This document shows, piece after piece, positions 8,194 to 16,580 of a stretch of DNA of 64,000 bases. Under the pieces are notes generated by a model, which was given only the letters and a program-made list of their open reading frames with translations, made no database searches and was not told where the DNA came from. The stretch is from the NCBI RefSeq assembly GCF_011038645.2, contig NZ_CP064955.1:310001-374000 (forward strand), in the 5' to 3' direction. The position numbers and the translations under genes are program-made. This DNA is from Corynebacterium qintianiae. GTDB lineage: Bacteria; Actinomycetota; Actinomycetes; Mycobacteriales; Mycobacteriaceae. The stretch's first letter is position 1, and every line of letters starts with the position of its first letter.

Positions 8194-9877
8194 TGTCCAC
8201 CCTCCGTTGAACGGACGCGAGGGCCGCGCCGGCCGCGGTGCGCAGCTCATCTGCTGTCGCACCGGCGGTGAGCGGCGCGAGGACCGCGTCGTAGCGCCCG
8301 CGTTCCCCTGCGAACAGTTCGACCAAGCGGGCGTTGAGGTCCTCGCGGGCGTGGTTGACCATGCGGCGCACGGTGTCCTCGCCGAAGATAGTCTCCAGCA
8401 GCTTCTGGCCGACGACGGCCGAGCCGCCCGCGATGGCGATCTCCCCGCCGGTCAATCCCGCCGTCGAGGCGAAGACGACGAGCATGAGCGCGACGGTAAC
8501 CACGTTGAGGCCAAGCGACATCACCCTAGCGCGCTGGCGTTTAGCGCCGGCGGTCTCCTGGATATGAGCCATGAGCTCGCCCTGCCACTCGCGCACGAGC
8601 GCGGCGGCGCCGTCGGAAATCGTGGTGCTTGCTCGCGCGAGCGACGGGTCGGCGTCTGCGCGCAGATTCGGCGCCACCGAGCCCAGATGCGACCACGAGC
8701 GGGTGGCGGCGGTGTCGGCGGCGTCGACAATCACCGCGTGCAGGCCGCTTTCGATCTCGGTGGCGACTTCGCGCACCGGCGCTGGCTGGCCCGACAGGAA
8801 GCTGCCGATGCGGTCGCGGGCTTGAGAGACGAAGCGCTCGACGCCCCGGAAGAAATCGGAGGTGCCTACGAAATCCTGCCAGCGCTGCAGAACTTCCGTG
8901 CGCAGCAGTTTCCCGTCGGAGGTAGCGTCGATCACGTGCACCGTCGCGCGGTCGTAGTTCGCGTCGACGGCCTCGGCGAGCTGCGCCGCGAACTCCTCCT
9001 GGTGCTCCTTCGCCGCAGCGAGCGTATCGACGCGCCGGGCAACCGCCTCGAGAGCCCCCATGACGGTCCGGCCCGCCACCTCGCGCCGGGCCGCGGTGTC
9101 CCGGGCAAGCTCGGTGAGGTAGGCGCGCAGTGGCGCCACCAGGTCAGCGGGTAAACGCCCCTCCAGGCCGGCGACGAAGGGGACGGTGAAAAGTTGAGCG
9201 CCGCCGAGGCCCGCCTCGGCCAGCATTCGGTGCAGGTCCTCCGGCACCGTCTGGGCGGAGTCCGGGTCGAGCCGGTTGAGCACGACTGCGACCTCGATGT
9301 TGCGCCCCGCGGCGTCGTGGAGGAAGTTCCACACCAGCTTGTCGGCATAGCGCGCCGGGGTGGTCACGAACATCCACAGGTCCGCCGCGGCCAGCAGCTG
9401 CGAGGACAGGGCGCGGTTGCGGTCGTCGATTGAGTCGAAATCGGGGGCGTCGAGAAGCGCGAGGCCCGCGGGCACGGCCTGCGAGGTGGCAATGCGCAGC
9501 GTGGTTGACTGCTCGTCACCGGCACCGTGCGAGCGCGCGAGGCCAGGCAGCACCTGCGGGGAGTTGAACCACGCGCTGTCCGTCGGGTTGACAACCAGGA
9601 TCGGCTGGCGCGTCGTTGGTCGGATCACACCGGGGTTAGTCACCTGCTCACCGAGCACGGCGTTGACCAAGGTCGACTTGCCGGAACCGGTGGATCCGCC
9701 CACGACCGCAAGCAAGGGTGCATCGATGTTATCCAGGCGTGGGAGGATGTAATCGTCGAGCTGGGAGGCGAGCGCCGTCGCCTCGGCGGCATGCTCTCCG
9801 CCCGGGCGCGTGTCAAGGAGCGCGTCACGCAGGCCACGCACCGCGTCCAGTGAGGAGAGGGACTGGTTCGGATTCAC
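8180..9877 (-). CDS. Membrane-associated dynamin-like GTPase, first of a pair
   Basis: A 565-aa paralogue of the following gene. P-loop GGSTGSGKS (60-68), G3-like LLDAPDFDSIDD and G4-like NRLD are visible, followed by long helical segments and one hydrophobic hairpin (LGLNVVTVALMLVVFAS) near residue 440. The GTG at 9877 (protein VNPNQSLSSL) was chosen because the family homology begins soon after and upstream codons run into the rplN promoter; the ribosome-binding site is weak, so the start is uncertain. DPD to APD variation in G3 parallels its partner. Probable cotranscription with the downstream GTPase and thiD. Copy of the repeated motif at 9448-9458. Confidence 0.75.
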   Translation of the reverse strand: MNPNQSLSSLDAVRGLRDALLDTRPGGEHAAEATALASQLDDYILPRLDNIDAPLLAVVGGSTGSGKSTLVNAVLGEQVTNPGVIRPTTRQPILVVNPTDSAWFNSPQVLPGLARSHGAGDEQSTTLRIATSQAVPAGLALLDAPDFDSIDDRNRALSSQLLAAADLWMFVTTPARYADKLVWNFLHDAAGRNIEVAVVLNRLDPDSAQTVPEDLHRMLAEAGLGGAQLFTVPFVAGLEGRLPADLVAPLRAYLTELARDTAARREVAGRTVMGALEAVARRVDTLAAAKEHQEEFAAQLAEAVDANYDRATVHVIDATSDGKLLRTEVLQRWQDFVGTSDFFRGVERFVSQARDRIGSFLSGQPAPVREVATEIESGLHAVIVDAADTAATRSWSHLGSVAPNLRADADPSLARASTTISDGAAALVREWQGELMAHIQETAGAKRQRARVMSLGLNVVTVALMLVVFASTAGLTGGEIAIAGGSAVVGQKLLETIFGEDTVRRMVNHAREDLNARLVELFAGERGRYDAVLAPLTAGATADELRTAAGAALASVQRRVDNGAV

Positions 9878-9910
9878 CCGTTCATTCTTGCAGATGGAGG
9901 TGACGCAGAT

Positions 9911-9940
9911 TTGGTTTTCCCACCTGGGGCGTGGTTTACT
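9911..9940 (+). promoter_or_regulatory. Candidate promoter of rplN-rplX-rplE
   Basis: TTGGTT (9911-9916) and TTTACT (9935-9940) are separated by 18 bases and lie about 175 bases before the rplN start. The region is the only non-coding stretch upstream of this operon and is divergent from the GTPase gene start at 9877. Confidence 0.4.
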
Positions 9941-10113
9941 AAGCGGCGTTGTCTCGAGTTGGTCGGGGTGGGCACGCTTTTCCGAGTGAACGCCCCGAGA
10001 CCCTTCGACCGCGTGAAAGTGGTTCGTCGATAAGCGAGAGGCATGGCAAGAAGTGACCACGTGCGTCCAGGACGGAAATCTGGCGCACATTTAACCAGGT
10101 CAGGAGACCACAA
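9941..10113 (+). other. Long 5' leader of the rplN operon
   Basis: About 170 bases of apparent untranslated leader. It has a potential long-range stem GTCTCG (about 9949) with CGAGAC (about 10001), a repeated-motif copy CGTCGATAAGC (10025-10035), and a ribosome-binding site AGGAGA (10102-10107) before the GTG start. No known ribosomal-protein leader class was recognised. Confidence 0.35.
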
Positions 10114-10482
10114 GTGATTCAGCAGGAATCGCGTCTGAAGGTCGCCGACAACACCGGCGCACGGGAGATCCTGTGCATCCGCGTGCTCGGCGGCTCTGTC
10201 CGACGCTTCGCCGGCATCGGCGACACGATCGTCGCCACCGTGAAGGAAGCCGCCCCCGGCGGCAACGTCAAGGAGGGTGAGGTCGTCCGCGCCGTCATCG
10301 TCCGCGCCAAGAAGGAGACCCGTCGCCCGGACGGCTCCTACATCGCATTCGACGAAAACGCTGCCGTTCTGATCAAGAACGACACCGAGCCCCGCGGCAC
10401 CCGCATCTTCGGCCCGGTCGCGCGCGAGCTCCGCGACAAGCGCTTCATGAAGATCGTTTCTCTCGCACCGGAGGTGATCTAA
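10114..10482 (+). CDS. rplN: 50S ribosomal protein L14
   Basis: L14 (122 aa) lies at the subunit interface, forming an intersubunit bridge. The start [19 protein letters not shown] and the ending [15 protein letters not shown] are diagnostic and the length is exact for the family. The start codon is GTG with AGGAGA seven bases upstream. It heads a three-gene operon (rplN-rplX-rplE) physically separated from the rest of the S10/spc genes. Confidence 0.98.
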   Translation: MIQQESRLKVADNTGAREILCIRVLGGSVRRFAGIGDTIVATVKEAAPGGNVKEGEVVRAVIVRAKKETRRPDGSYIAFDENAAVLIKNDTEPRGTRIFGPVARELRDKRFMKIVSLAPEVI

Positions 10483-10485
10483 GTT

Positions 10486-10800
10486 ATGAAGATCAAGAAG
10501 GGCGATATGGTCCAGGTCATCTCTGGCAAGGACAAGGGCGCTCAGGGCAAGGTCATCGAGGCCTACCCGCAGCGCGACAAGGTCCTCGTCGAGGGCGTCA
10601 ACCGCATCAAGAAGCACGTCGCTAACTCCTACAACGAGCGCGGTGCAGAGTCCGGCGGCATCGTCACCCAGGAAGCACCGATCCACGTCTCCAACGTGAT
10701 GGTCCTGGATTCCGACGGCACCCCGACCCGCGTGGGCTACCGTTTCGACGAGAACGGCAAGAAGGTCCGCGTGGCAAAGTCGAACGGGAAGGATATCTAA
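10486..10800 (+). CDS. rplX: 50S ribosomal protein L24
   Basis: L24 (104 aa) is an assembly initiator of the 50S subunit. The KOW motif [18 protein letters not shown] near the N-terminus is clear, as is the closing [20 protein letters not shown]. It lies three bases after rplN and two before rplE. The ribosome-binding site GGAGGTGATC is within the end of rplN, indicating translational coupling. Confidence 0.97.
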   Translation: MKIKKGDMVQVISGKDKGAQGKVIEAYPQRDKVLVEGVNRIKKHVANSYNERGAESGGIVTQEAPIHVSNVMVLDSDGTPTRVGYRFDENGKKVRVAKSNGKDI

Positions 10801-10802
10801 GC

Positions 10803-11381
10803 ATGGCTGAGAACTACACCCCGCGTCTGAAGACCCGCTACAAGGACGACATCCGCACCAAACTCAACGACGAGTTCGGTTACGACAATGTCATGCAGAT
10901 CCCGGGCCTGACCAAGATTGTCGTGAACATGGGCGTCGGCGACGCAGCCCGCGACTCCAAGGTCATCAACGGTGCTCTCGAGGACCTCACCGCGATCACC
11001 GGCCAGAAGCCGCAGCTTCGCCGCGCGAAGAAGTCCATCGCGAACTTCAAGCTCCGCGAAGGCATGCCGATCGGCGCGAAGGTCACCCTGCGTGGCGACC
11101 GCATGTGGGAGTTCCTGGACCGCCTGCTGTCCGTTGCTCTCCCGCGTATCCGCGACTTCCGCGGCCTCAACGACAAGCAGTTCGACGGTGCGGGCAACTA
11201 CACCTTCGGCCTGAACGAGCAGACCATGTTCTACGAGATCGACATCGACAAGGTCGATCGCGTCCGCGGCATGGACATCACGCTCGTCACCACCGCCACG
11301 AACGACGACGAAGGCCGCGCATTGCTGCGCCACCTCGGCTTCCCGTTCGCGGACAAGGACGGCAAGATGCAGCGCGCATAA
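10803..11381 (+). CDS. rplE: 50S ribosomal protein L5
   Basis: L5 (192 aa) binds 5S rRNA and contacts S13 and P-site tRNA. Segments [11 protein letters not shown], the [21 protein letters not shown] region and the [20 protein letters not shown] ending are typical. It is the last gene of the rplN operon and is followed by a strong terminator. In many bacteria rpsN (S14) follows directly; no S14 gene occurs here or elsewhere in the window. Confidence 0.97.
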   Translation: MAENYTPRLKTRYKDDIRTKLNDEFGYDNVMQIPGLTKIVVNMGVGDAARDSKVINGALEDLTAITGQKPQLRRAKKSIANFKLREGMPIGAKVTLRGDRMWEFLDRLLSVALPRIRDFRGLNDKQFDGAGNYTFGLNEQTMFYEIDIDKVDRVRGMDITLVTTATNDDEGRALLRHLGFPFADKDGKMQRA

Positions 11382-11403
11382 GCGCCCGACTGCCACGCGT
11401 TAA

Positions 11404-11434
11404 CCCCCAGCCGGTTCATCCGGCCGGGGGTTTC
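11404..11434 (+). terminator. Rho-independent terminator after rplE
   Basis: An 11-bp stem (11404-11414 with 11420-11430, one A-C mismatch) with loop TTCAT is followed by TTTC. It also faces the end of the convergent minus-strand gene and may serve both. Confidence 0.88.
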
Positions 11435-11452
11435 GCTATGCGCGGGTGCGGC

Positions 11453-11923
11453 TCAGAAGTCGAGGTCGAAGGCGGACGCCCCCTTAACCGTCCGGGGATC
11501 CGTGCGGGTTGCGATGGATACGCGGTTGAACACGTTGATAGCCAGGATGCTCACCAGAAGGTTGTGCAGGTCTTCTGTGCCGAAGCGTTCCTCGGCTTTA
11601 TCCCACAACTCATCGGGGACGGAGGCGTAGCCGTCGATGTGTGTGACCGCGTCCGTGAGTTCGAGGGCTAGGACCTCTTTCTCGTCGAAAGTGTCCCGGT
11701 AATTAGTCCAGCCCTCGGCGCGCAAAATGCGGTCGTGATCCCAGCCGTCACGGCGTGCGTCGCGACGGTGTGTGGCGATGCACGCCTTGCAGTCGTTGAT
11801 AACCGAGGCGCGGAGCGCGACAAGGTGTCGGTAGCGCTCGTCGACCGTTTCGCTGGAGTACTTGACCATGGGGAGCAGCGAGCGCATCGCCCCGCCACGC
11901 ACTTGTTTCCGCGGTTCCACCAT
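11453..11923 (-). CDS. AhpD-like carboxymuconolactone decarboxylase family protein
   Basis: This 156-aa helical protein carries the AhpD-type redox motif CKACIATH (Cys45-x-x-Cys48-x-x-x-His52), found in alkylhydroperoxidase-like members of the CMD family. The pattern of family helices (VDERYRHLVALRASVINDC, and VLALELTDAVTHI) supports this. A role in thiol-based peroxide removal is inferred, as substrates differ widely within the family. The ATG at 11923 was chosen over an in-frame upstream ATG because the latter would place the start in the DnaA-box region; its ribosome-binding site (GTGGCGGG) is weak. Single gene, convergent with rplE, divergent from the DUF2786 gene. Confidence 0.78.
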   Translation of the reverse strand: MVEPRKQVRGGAMRSLLPMVKYSSETVDERYRHLVALRASVINDCKACIATHRRDARRDGWDHDRILRAEGWTNYRDTFDEKEVLALELTDAVTHIDGYASVPDELWDKAEERFGTEDLHNLLVSILAINVFNRVSIATRTDPRTVKGASAFDLDF

Positions 11924-11952
11924 GCCCGCCACGGTAGCTGCGTGCGGCGCAG

Positions 11953-11979
11953 TTATCCACAATTGCTGAGTTATCCACA
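11953..11979 (+). promoter_or_regulatory. Two perfect DnaA boxes in tandem
   Basis: TTATCCACA occurs exactly at 11953-11961 and again at 11971-11979, same orientation, start-to-start distance 18 bases. They lie in the 133-base divergent region between the AhpD-like and DUF2786 genes. No dnaA, dnaN or AT-rich unwinding region is near, so this is not an obvious origin. Confidence 0.6.
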
Positions 11980-12056
11980 GGTGAAGGTTCCTCCGGCGGG
12001 TGGCGTCAGGTGCGTCGGCTACAACTGAGTGAAACCGAATTTTTCAGGGGGTAGTT

Positions 12057-12794
12057 ATGCAGACCGGGGACACCACGAACAGCACGATCAAAATTAAGGG
12101 CAAGGTGCAGAAGCTGCTGAACCAGGCGGCGGACCGGCAGGGAACCGCGGAGGGGGAAATCTATTACCGCAAGGCGTTCGAGCTTATGGCGTCGCACGGT
12201 TTCGACGAGCGGGATCTCGCTGCGCCGGACGAGGGTGATGATGTCGTGCACAAGGTGTTCGAGTTCGCCGGCGCCTACACCGAGATGCAGTCGACACTTC
12301 TGCTCGCGATGTCGTCGTCGCTGCACTGCACCGGCTTCGCCCAGCGCGTGCACCGGTCCACTCGGATTAGCTCCGCGACGGTATTCGGGCTCCGCCGGCA
12401 CCTTGACCGGGTGGAGATGCTGTTCACCCTTCTCAACCCGGTGATGATCGCCCAGGCGCGCGGCGTGAGTGCCGAGGCGTGGGAGGACGTGTCGACCGTG
12501 GTGAAGCGCAGGTCCTTCATGTCCGGGTTTGCCCGGCAGATCGGTGCGCGGCTGAGCGAGGCAGAGCATCGCGTCGCGGACGACCGCGACGAATACGCGC
12601 TCGTCCTAGTCGACGATGTGGAAAAGGCCCAGCAGGCCCAAGAGGAGTATGCCGCGATGCGCGGCCTCTTGTTTTCCCACTATCACTCCCAGCGCTCATT
12701 CGACGGTGTGGCCTACGGCCAGGGCGTGGAGGCGGGCAGCAGGTCTGATCTCGGCCAGACGCGGGTCTGGGCGCGGAGGGCGCTGCCATTCTGA
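12057..12794 (+). CDS. DUF2786 domain-containing protein
   Basis: A 245-aa protein of unknown function. Residues about 11-50 (KIKGKVQKLLNQA, then a YYRKAFELMASHGFDERDL segment) fit the short DUF2786 helical domain, which often occurs in phage-like or accessory contexts. The remainder is mostly helical with no signal peptide or membrane segment and no catalytic motif recognised. ATG has GGGGGTAG upstream. It stands alone, divergent from the AhpD-like gene across a region with two DnaA boxes. Function not assigned. Confidence 0.65.
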   Translation: MQTGDTTNSTIKIKGKVQKLLNQAADRQGTAEGEIYYRKAFELMASHGFDERDLAAPDEGDDVVHKVFEFAGAYTEMQSTLLLAMSSSLHCTGFAQRVHRSTRISSATVFGLRRHLDRVEMLFTLLNPVMIAQARGVSAEAWEDVSTVVKRRSFMSGFARQIGARLSEAEHRVADDRDEYALVLVDDVEKAQQAQEEYAAMRGLLFSHYHSQRSFDGVAYGQGVEAGSRSDLGQTRVWARRALPF

Positions 12795-12905
12795 ATCAGT
12801 AAAGTTTGTGACCAAAAGGAATATGTTTCAAAAACAAAATAATCACCCCGCGTTGAAGGTAATGTGACTGTCACCTCAGTCAAGCGTCCGTAAAAGGGAG
12901 GTCAC

Positions 12906-14423
12906 ATGAAAGGTCTATTCGGGAGGGCTGGACGGGTGCGTAGCCTGGGAATTGCGGGGGCAGTCAGCAGCATCGTGTTGACGGTCGCCCTGCCGCTCGG
13001 AGCTTCGGCGGGTGCAGAGGAAAGTTCACTCAAGGGCTCCTCCGTCGGCTCATCTGTGGTCACGCGCCCGGTTGTCCAACCGGGGGATATCGATACGTTC
13101 TACGACACGTCGAATGTCACTCCGACCCGGGTGGGGGAGATCCTCCGCACCCAGCAGGCCCCGTATTCGGGCATCTTCGGGGACTCCACGTGGGCGGTGC
13201 CCAAGAGCGTGCAGAAGATCATGTACACCACCCAGAACACCGCAGGAGTTCTCACCCCGGTCACAGGTTACGTTCTAGAGCCGACCGTGCCGTGGCGCGG
13301 TGATGGTCCCCGGCCCACGCTCGTTATCGTCCGCGGCACCGTCGGTCAAGGCGACCACTGTGCTCCTTCGCGCAACTGGCCGCTCGACGGGCAGCCCGAC
13401 CCCGTCTACTCCGGAAGGTTCGTCAACCTCGAGGGACTCTACGACATGATGTTTGCCAACCAGGGCGTCCGCGTCGTGGTCACTGACCTGATCGGAATGG
13501 GCACTCCGGGCATGCACACCTACATGAACCGGGACGACCAGGCCCACGCGATGCTCGACGCGGCGCGCGCGGCCCGCGGCCTCGTCGAGGCGCGCGGGGA
13601 AACTTTCGGCGCGGTCGCCCTTTACGGGCACTCCCAGGGCGGCGGCGCGTCGAGCGCGGCTGCCGAAGCGCAACCGGCCTACGCCCCCGACATCGACCTC
13701 GTCGCGGCGTACGCGTCCGCCCCGCCGGCCGACCTCGACGCAGTTCAGCGCAATATCGACGGGTCTGACCTGGTGGGCGCCATCGGTTTTACTATCAATG
13801 GCCTCCTCGCGCGTTTCCCGAATCTCGAGCCCATCATTGCCGCGAGCGTCACCGACGAAGGCAGCCGGGTACTGGAAAACGTCGCGCAGATGTGCACCGA
13901 CGACATCATGAACGAATACGGCGGCACCACTACTCGCCAATGGATCACCGGCGGGAGGTCGCTGACCGAGCTTGCGCAGGAGCACCCGGAGGCTAAGGCC
14001 GCCATGGATGCTCAGCTGATCGGTACCGGCAAGCCGAACGTGCCGGTCATGATCGTCTCTGGGCGCTTCGACCGAAACGTCGCCTACGGCCAGGCGAAGC
14101 ACCTTGCGCAGAACTGGTGTGCAAAGGGCGTGCCGGTGCTTTACCGTGACGACTTTCTCCCGGAGATCGGGACCCTAGGGGAGTACAACCACGTGGCGCA
14201 ATCCGTCTCGGGCGCCACTTTCGGAATGCCGTTCATCGTGGACGCCTTTCACGGCCGAACACCGCAGGAAACGGCGGTGTGCACGAATTGGAACGGCAAC
14301 GCAGGATCCTCCGAGGCCGACGCGAGCTCGGCGATGAGTTCGCTGCCGATGTCGAGCGGTCTCGTCATGCCGGGCAGCAGCCAGGGCGGAAGCTCCGGGC
14401 GGGAGGGCTCGTTCGTCCTGTAG
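12906..14423 (+). CDS. Secreted lipase, LIP (secretory lipase) family
   Basis: A 505-aa exported alpha/beta hydrolase. The N-terminus has a basic region and hydrophobic core ending near ASAGA (about residue 37), a Sec signal peptide. The nucleophile elbow GHSQGG places Ser243 as catalytic residue; the segment VTDLIGMGTPGMHTYMNRDDQ and the later VSGRFDRNVAYGQ (acid region) and GEYNHV (His) fit the LIP family, which includes corynebacterial and fungal secreted lipases. The C-terminus has a Ser/Gly-rich low-complexity tail. Strong ribosome-binding site AAAAGGGAGG. It probably hydrolyses host or environmental triacylglycerols; substrate is inferred. It converges with the FdhD-like gene with no gap. 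Confidence 0.85.
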   Translation: MKGLFGRAGRVRSLGIAGAVSSIVLTVALPLGASAGAEESSLKGSSVGSSVVTRPVVQPGDIDTFYDTSNVTPTRVGEILRTQQAPYSGIFGDSTWAVPKSVQKIMYTTQNTAGVLTPVTGYVLEPTVPWRGDGPRPTLVIVRGTVGQGDHCAPSRNWPLDGQPDPVYSGRFVNLEGLYDMMFANQGVRVVVTDLIGMGTPGMHTYMNRDDQAHAMLDAARAARGLVEARGETFGAVALYGHSQGGGASSAAAEAQPAYAPDIDLVAAYASAPPADLDAVQRNIDGSDLVGAIGFTINGLLARFPNLEPIIAASVTDEGSRVLENVAQMCTDDIMNEYGGTTTRQWITGGRSLTELAQEHPEAKAAMDAQLIGTGKPNVPVMIVSGRFDRNVAYGQAKHLAQNWCAKGVPVLYRDDFLPEIGTLGEYNHVAQSVSGATFGMPFIVDAFHGRTPQETAVCTNWNGNAGSSEADASSAMSSLPMSSGLVMPGSSQGGSSGREGSFVL

Positions 14424-15227
14424 CTACCGGGACTCGTTGCCCGCGTACACGTTGAAGCGGGAGCCCGTCGCCTCTGCGATGAGTGTCATGCCGGCGTGGC
14501 GGGCAAGTTCAACCGCGAGCGAAGTCGTCCCCGCGGTGGTGATGATGGCGGGGATGCCTGCCATCATCGCTTTGCGGGCGATGCCAAATGTCACCCTCTC
14601 CCGCGTCACCAACACATGCCCGGCGGCCGGAAGCGCGCCGTCCAGCAGGAGTGCGCCAACTAGCTTGTCGACGGCGTGTTCAATGTTCAGGTCCGACCTC
14701 GACGCGACAGTTTCTGCGCGGGCGGTGGCGAGAAGCGCGGCAGGGGTGGGCTCACGGCGGCTCGGGGCGGGAACGAGCGGAGGGAAACGGAACCACTCGT
14801 CGGTGCTGAGTGCGAGTGATTTGATGGGGAAACGCACCCGGTGCAGGATCTCAGTGATGGCTTGGTCGCGGGATATCCCGCAGCTGTTGGACAGCGGGGC
14901 GGAGGGGAGGGGCGTCGACACGCTTCGTGTGAGATGGACATCCATTAAGTTGTAGGTGTTGCGCCCGCCGGTATCCACCGCGCCGGCGCAGTAGCGGGCG
15001 GAACCGACGTCGGCGGCTGAGGAGATGAGGCCCTCGGTGTACAACCAGCCGTGGGCCAGCTCAATGTCGTTTCCGGGTGTGCGGGTTGTGGTCAGAAGGG
15101 AGGCTCCGCCGGAGCGAATCTCGAGCGGCTCCTCTGTGGGGGTCGTACCGGCCCGGGTATCTGTTGTGAACGTCTCGCCGGATCGGGTCACCGTTGTCAC
15201 CGCGAAACGTCTGTTGCCTCGACCCAT
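14424..15227 (-). CDS. FdhD-like protein with degenerate active-site motifs
   Basis: A 267-aa relative of FdhD, the sulfurtransferase that passes sulfur from IscS to the molybdenum cofactor of formate dehydrogenase. EEPLEIR (32-38), TPGNDIELAHGWLYTEGLI (50-68) and the C-terminal KAMMAGIPAI and RFNVYAG segments match the family. However, the usual CGxC pair reads CGIS (Cys116, Ser119), the TGGxHAA motif is missing from the 135-175 region, and the EDVGRHNA block reads SDLNIEHA. No formate dehydrogenase gene lies nearby. It may have lost sulfur-transfer activity or changed partner. It starts at the ATG at 15227 and abuts the amidohydrolase stop, suggesting an operon. Repeated-motif copy at 14663-14673. 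Confidence 0.75.
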   Translation of the reverse strand: MGRGNRRFAVTTVTRSGETFTTDTRAGTTPTEEPLEIRSGGASLLTTTRTPGNDIELAHGWLYTEGLISSAADVGSARYCAGAVDTGGRNTYNLMDVHLTRSVSTPLPSAPLSNSCGISRDQAITEILHRVRFPIKSLALSTDEWFRFPPLVPAPSRREPTPAALLATARAETVASRSDLNIEHAVDKLVGALLLDGALPAAGHVLVTRERVTFGIARKAMMAGIPAIITTAGTTSLAVELARHAGMTLIAEATGSRFNVYAGNESR

Positions 15228-16493
15228 CTAACAGGATCCGGTAGCGGAAGAGGAGTCCTGCGATGTCGTCAACCACGCAGCCGCGGCCACGACGGCGGCT
15301 TCGGCGCCGCGGTCCAACGTGGGTTGAATATCCGGGGCGAACGCCGGGTTGTGGTTGCCTGGGGCGTTTTCCTGGTATTCGAACCCGCCGAGGCCCCAGA
15401 AGGTGTACGGCACGTCTAGCTCGCGGGGGATCACCGAGAAATCTTCCGATGCGGCGACCGCGTCGAGGTCAACCGCTTTGTCACCGAAATACTCGTCGAA
15501 GGCGGCGCGTACGGTGTCGGTGGCCTCGACGTGGTTGTCAGTGAGCGGGTAGATGTCGTAGTAGGTGAACTCCGGTTCCTTCGGGCTGCGGGCGGCCTCA
15601 CATTCCGCGCGCACGATCCGCTCGATGGCCTCTTTAATGTGGTCGCTGACTTCCTGGCTGTACGCGCGTGTGTTGATCAGCAGCTCGGCGGACGCCGGAA
15701 TGATGTTCGACTTCGATCCGGCGTTGACCGAACCGACGGTGACTACAGCGGTCTCCTGGGCGGCGATTTCGCGGGAGACGATCGTCTGCAGGCGCATCAC
15801 GATTGTCGACGCCAGCACCACCGGGTCGGCGCCGAGTTCCGGCATCGCCCCGTGCGAACCTTTGCCGAAGACCTCCACCTTCACCGAGAACGCCTGCGAC
15901 AGCACCGCACCGCGACGGGTGCCAACGGTCCCGCCCGGTAGTGAACCGAGCACATGCTGGCCGAGGTACACGTCGGGCCGCGGCATCTTGTCGGCGATGC
16001 CGTGCTCCACCATGTCGCCGGCACCTTCCGCAGTTTCCTCCGCCGGTTGGAACACCCCGACAAAGGTTCCGCTCCACTGATCGGTGTGGTCGTTGAACGC
16101 CTTCAGGGCGCCGAGCAGACTCATGAGATGGACGTCGTGGCCGCAGGCATGTGACGTGGGGACCTCGGCACCGGAATTCTTGTCCACCTGCGTCGCCGTC
16201 GACTGGTAGTCCTTCCCCGAATCCTCCTTCACCGGCAAACCATCGATGTCGGCGCGCATCGCCACCACTGGCCCCTCGCCATTCTCGATGACGGCGAGGA
16301 TGCCAGTCTCCCCCACGAGCTCGTGGTCGATGCCGTAAGAGGTGAGCTCCTCCTGAATCCGGGCGGAGGTTTCAATTTCCTGCATCGACAGCTCGGGGAT
16401 CTGGTGGAAGTGCTTGTACAGGTCCTCTCGCTCGGAGCGGGAGGATTCCAAGTCCGACAAAATGGTCCTGGCGTTGTTGAGGTTGATACCCAT
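15228..16493 (-). CDS. M20 family metallo-amidohydrolase (N-acyl amino acid hydrolase type)
   Basis: A 421-aa M20D peptidase relative. Metal-binding motifs are visible: SHACGHDVHLMS (Cys117, His119), FQPAEETAEGAGDMV (Glu152-Glu153), and GKGSHGAMPELGADPV in the lid domain. This matches amidohydrolases that cleave N-acyl or N-carbamoyl amino acids, such as hippurate hydrolase; the substrate cannot be read from sequence. The ATG at 16493 (MGINLNNAR) was selected because homology begins there and upstream codons cross the rpsH promoter; its ribosome-binding site is weak. It lies directly upstream of the FdhD-like gene on the same strand. Confidence 0.85.
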   Translation of the reverse strand: MGINLNNARTILSDLESSRSEREDLYKHFHQIPELSMQEIETSARIQEELTSYGIDHELVGETGILAVIENGEGPVVAMRADIDGLPVKEDSGKDYQSTATQVDKNSGAEVPTSHACGHDVHLMSLLGALKAFNDHTDQWSGTFVGVFQPAEETAEGAGDMVEHGIADKMPRPDVYLGQHVLGSLPGGTVGTRRGAVLSQAFSVKVEVFGKGSHGAMPELGADPVVLASTIVMRLQTIVSREIAAQETAVVTVGSVNAGSKSNIIPASAELLINTRAYSQEVSDHIKEAIERIVRAECEAARSPKEPEFTYYDIYPLTDNHVEATDTVRAAFDEYFGDKAVDLDAVAASEDFSVIPRELDVPYTFWGLGGFEYQENAPGNHNPAFAPDIQPTLDRGAEAAVVAAAAWLTTSQDSSSATGSC

Positions 16494-16550
16494 GCCACCC
16501 AAGGTAGTGGTTGAGACTGTGTCACGTTGGCGGGGGCGTCGAGAAGCGAT

Positions 16551-16580
16551 TTGCCCTGAAAGCCGGGATAAATGTATGGT
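16551..16580 (+). promoter_or_regulatory. Candidate promoter of the rpsH operon
   Basis: TTGCCC (16551-16556) and TATGGT (16575-16580) with an 18-base spacer lie about 230 bases upstream of rpsH, in the divergent region with the amidohydrolase gene. A repeated-motif copy (16537-16547) lies immediately upstream. Confidence 0.4.

Noticed and set aside
11940-12000. Chromosomal origin at the DnaA-box pair
   Set aside because: No dnaA, dnaN, gidB or rpmH nearby, only two boxes, and no AT-rich unwinding stretch.
12855-12880. GlxR (cAMP-receptor) site upstream of the lipase gene
   Set aside because: TGTGACTGTCACC is palindromic but the spacing between half-sites is three bases, not the six required for a GlxR/CRP site.
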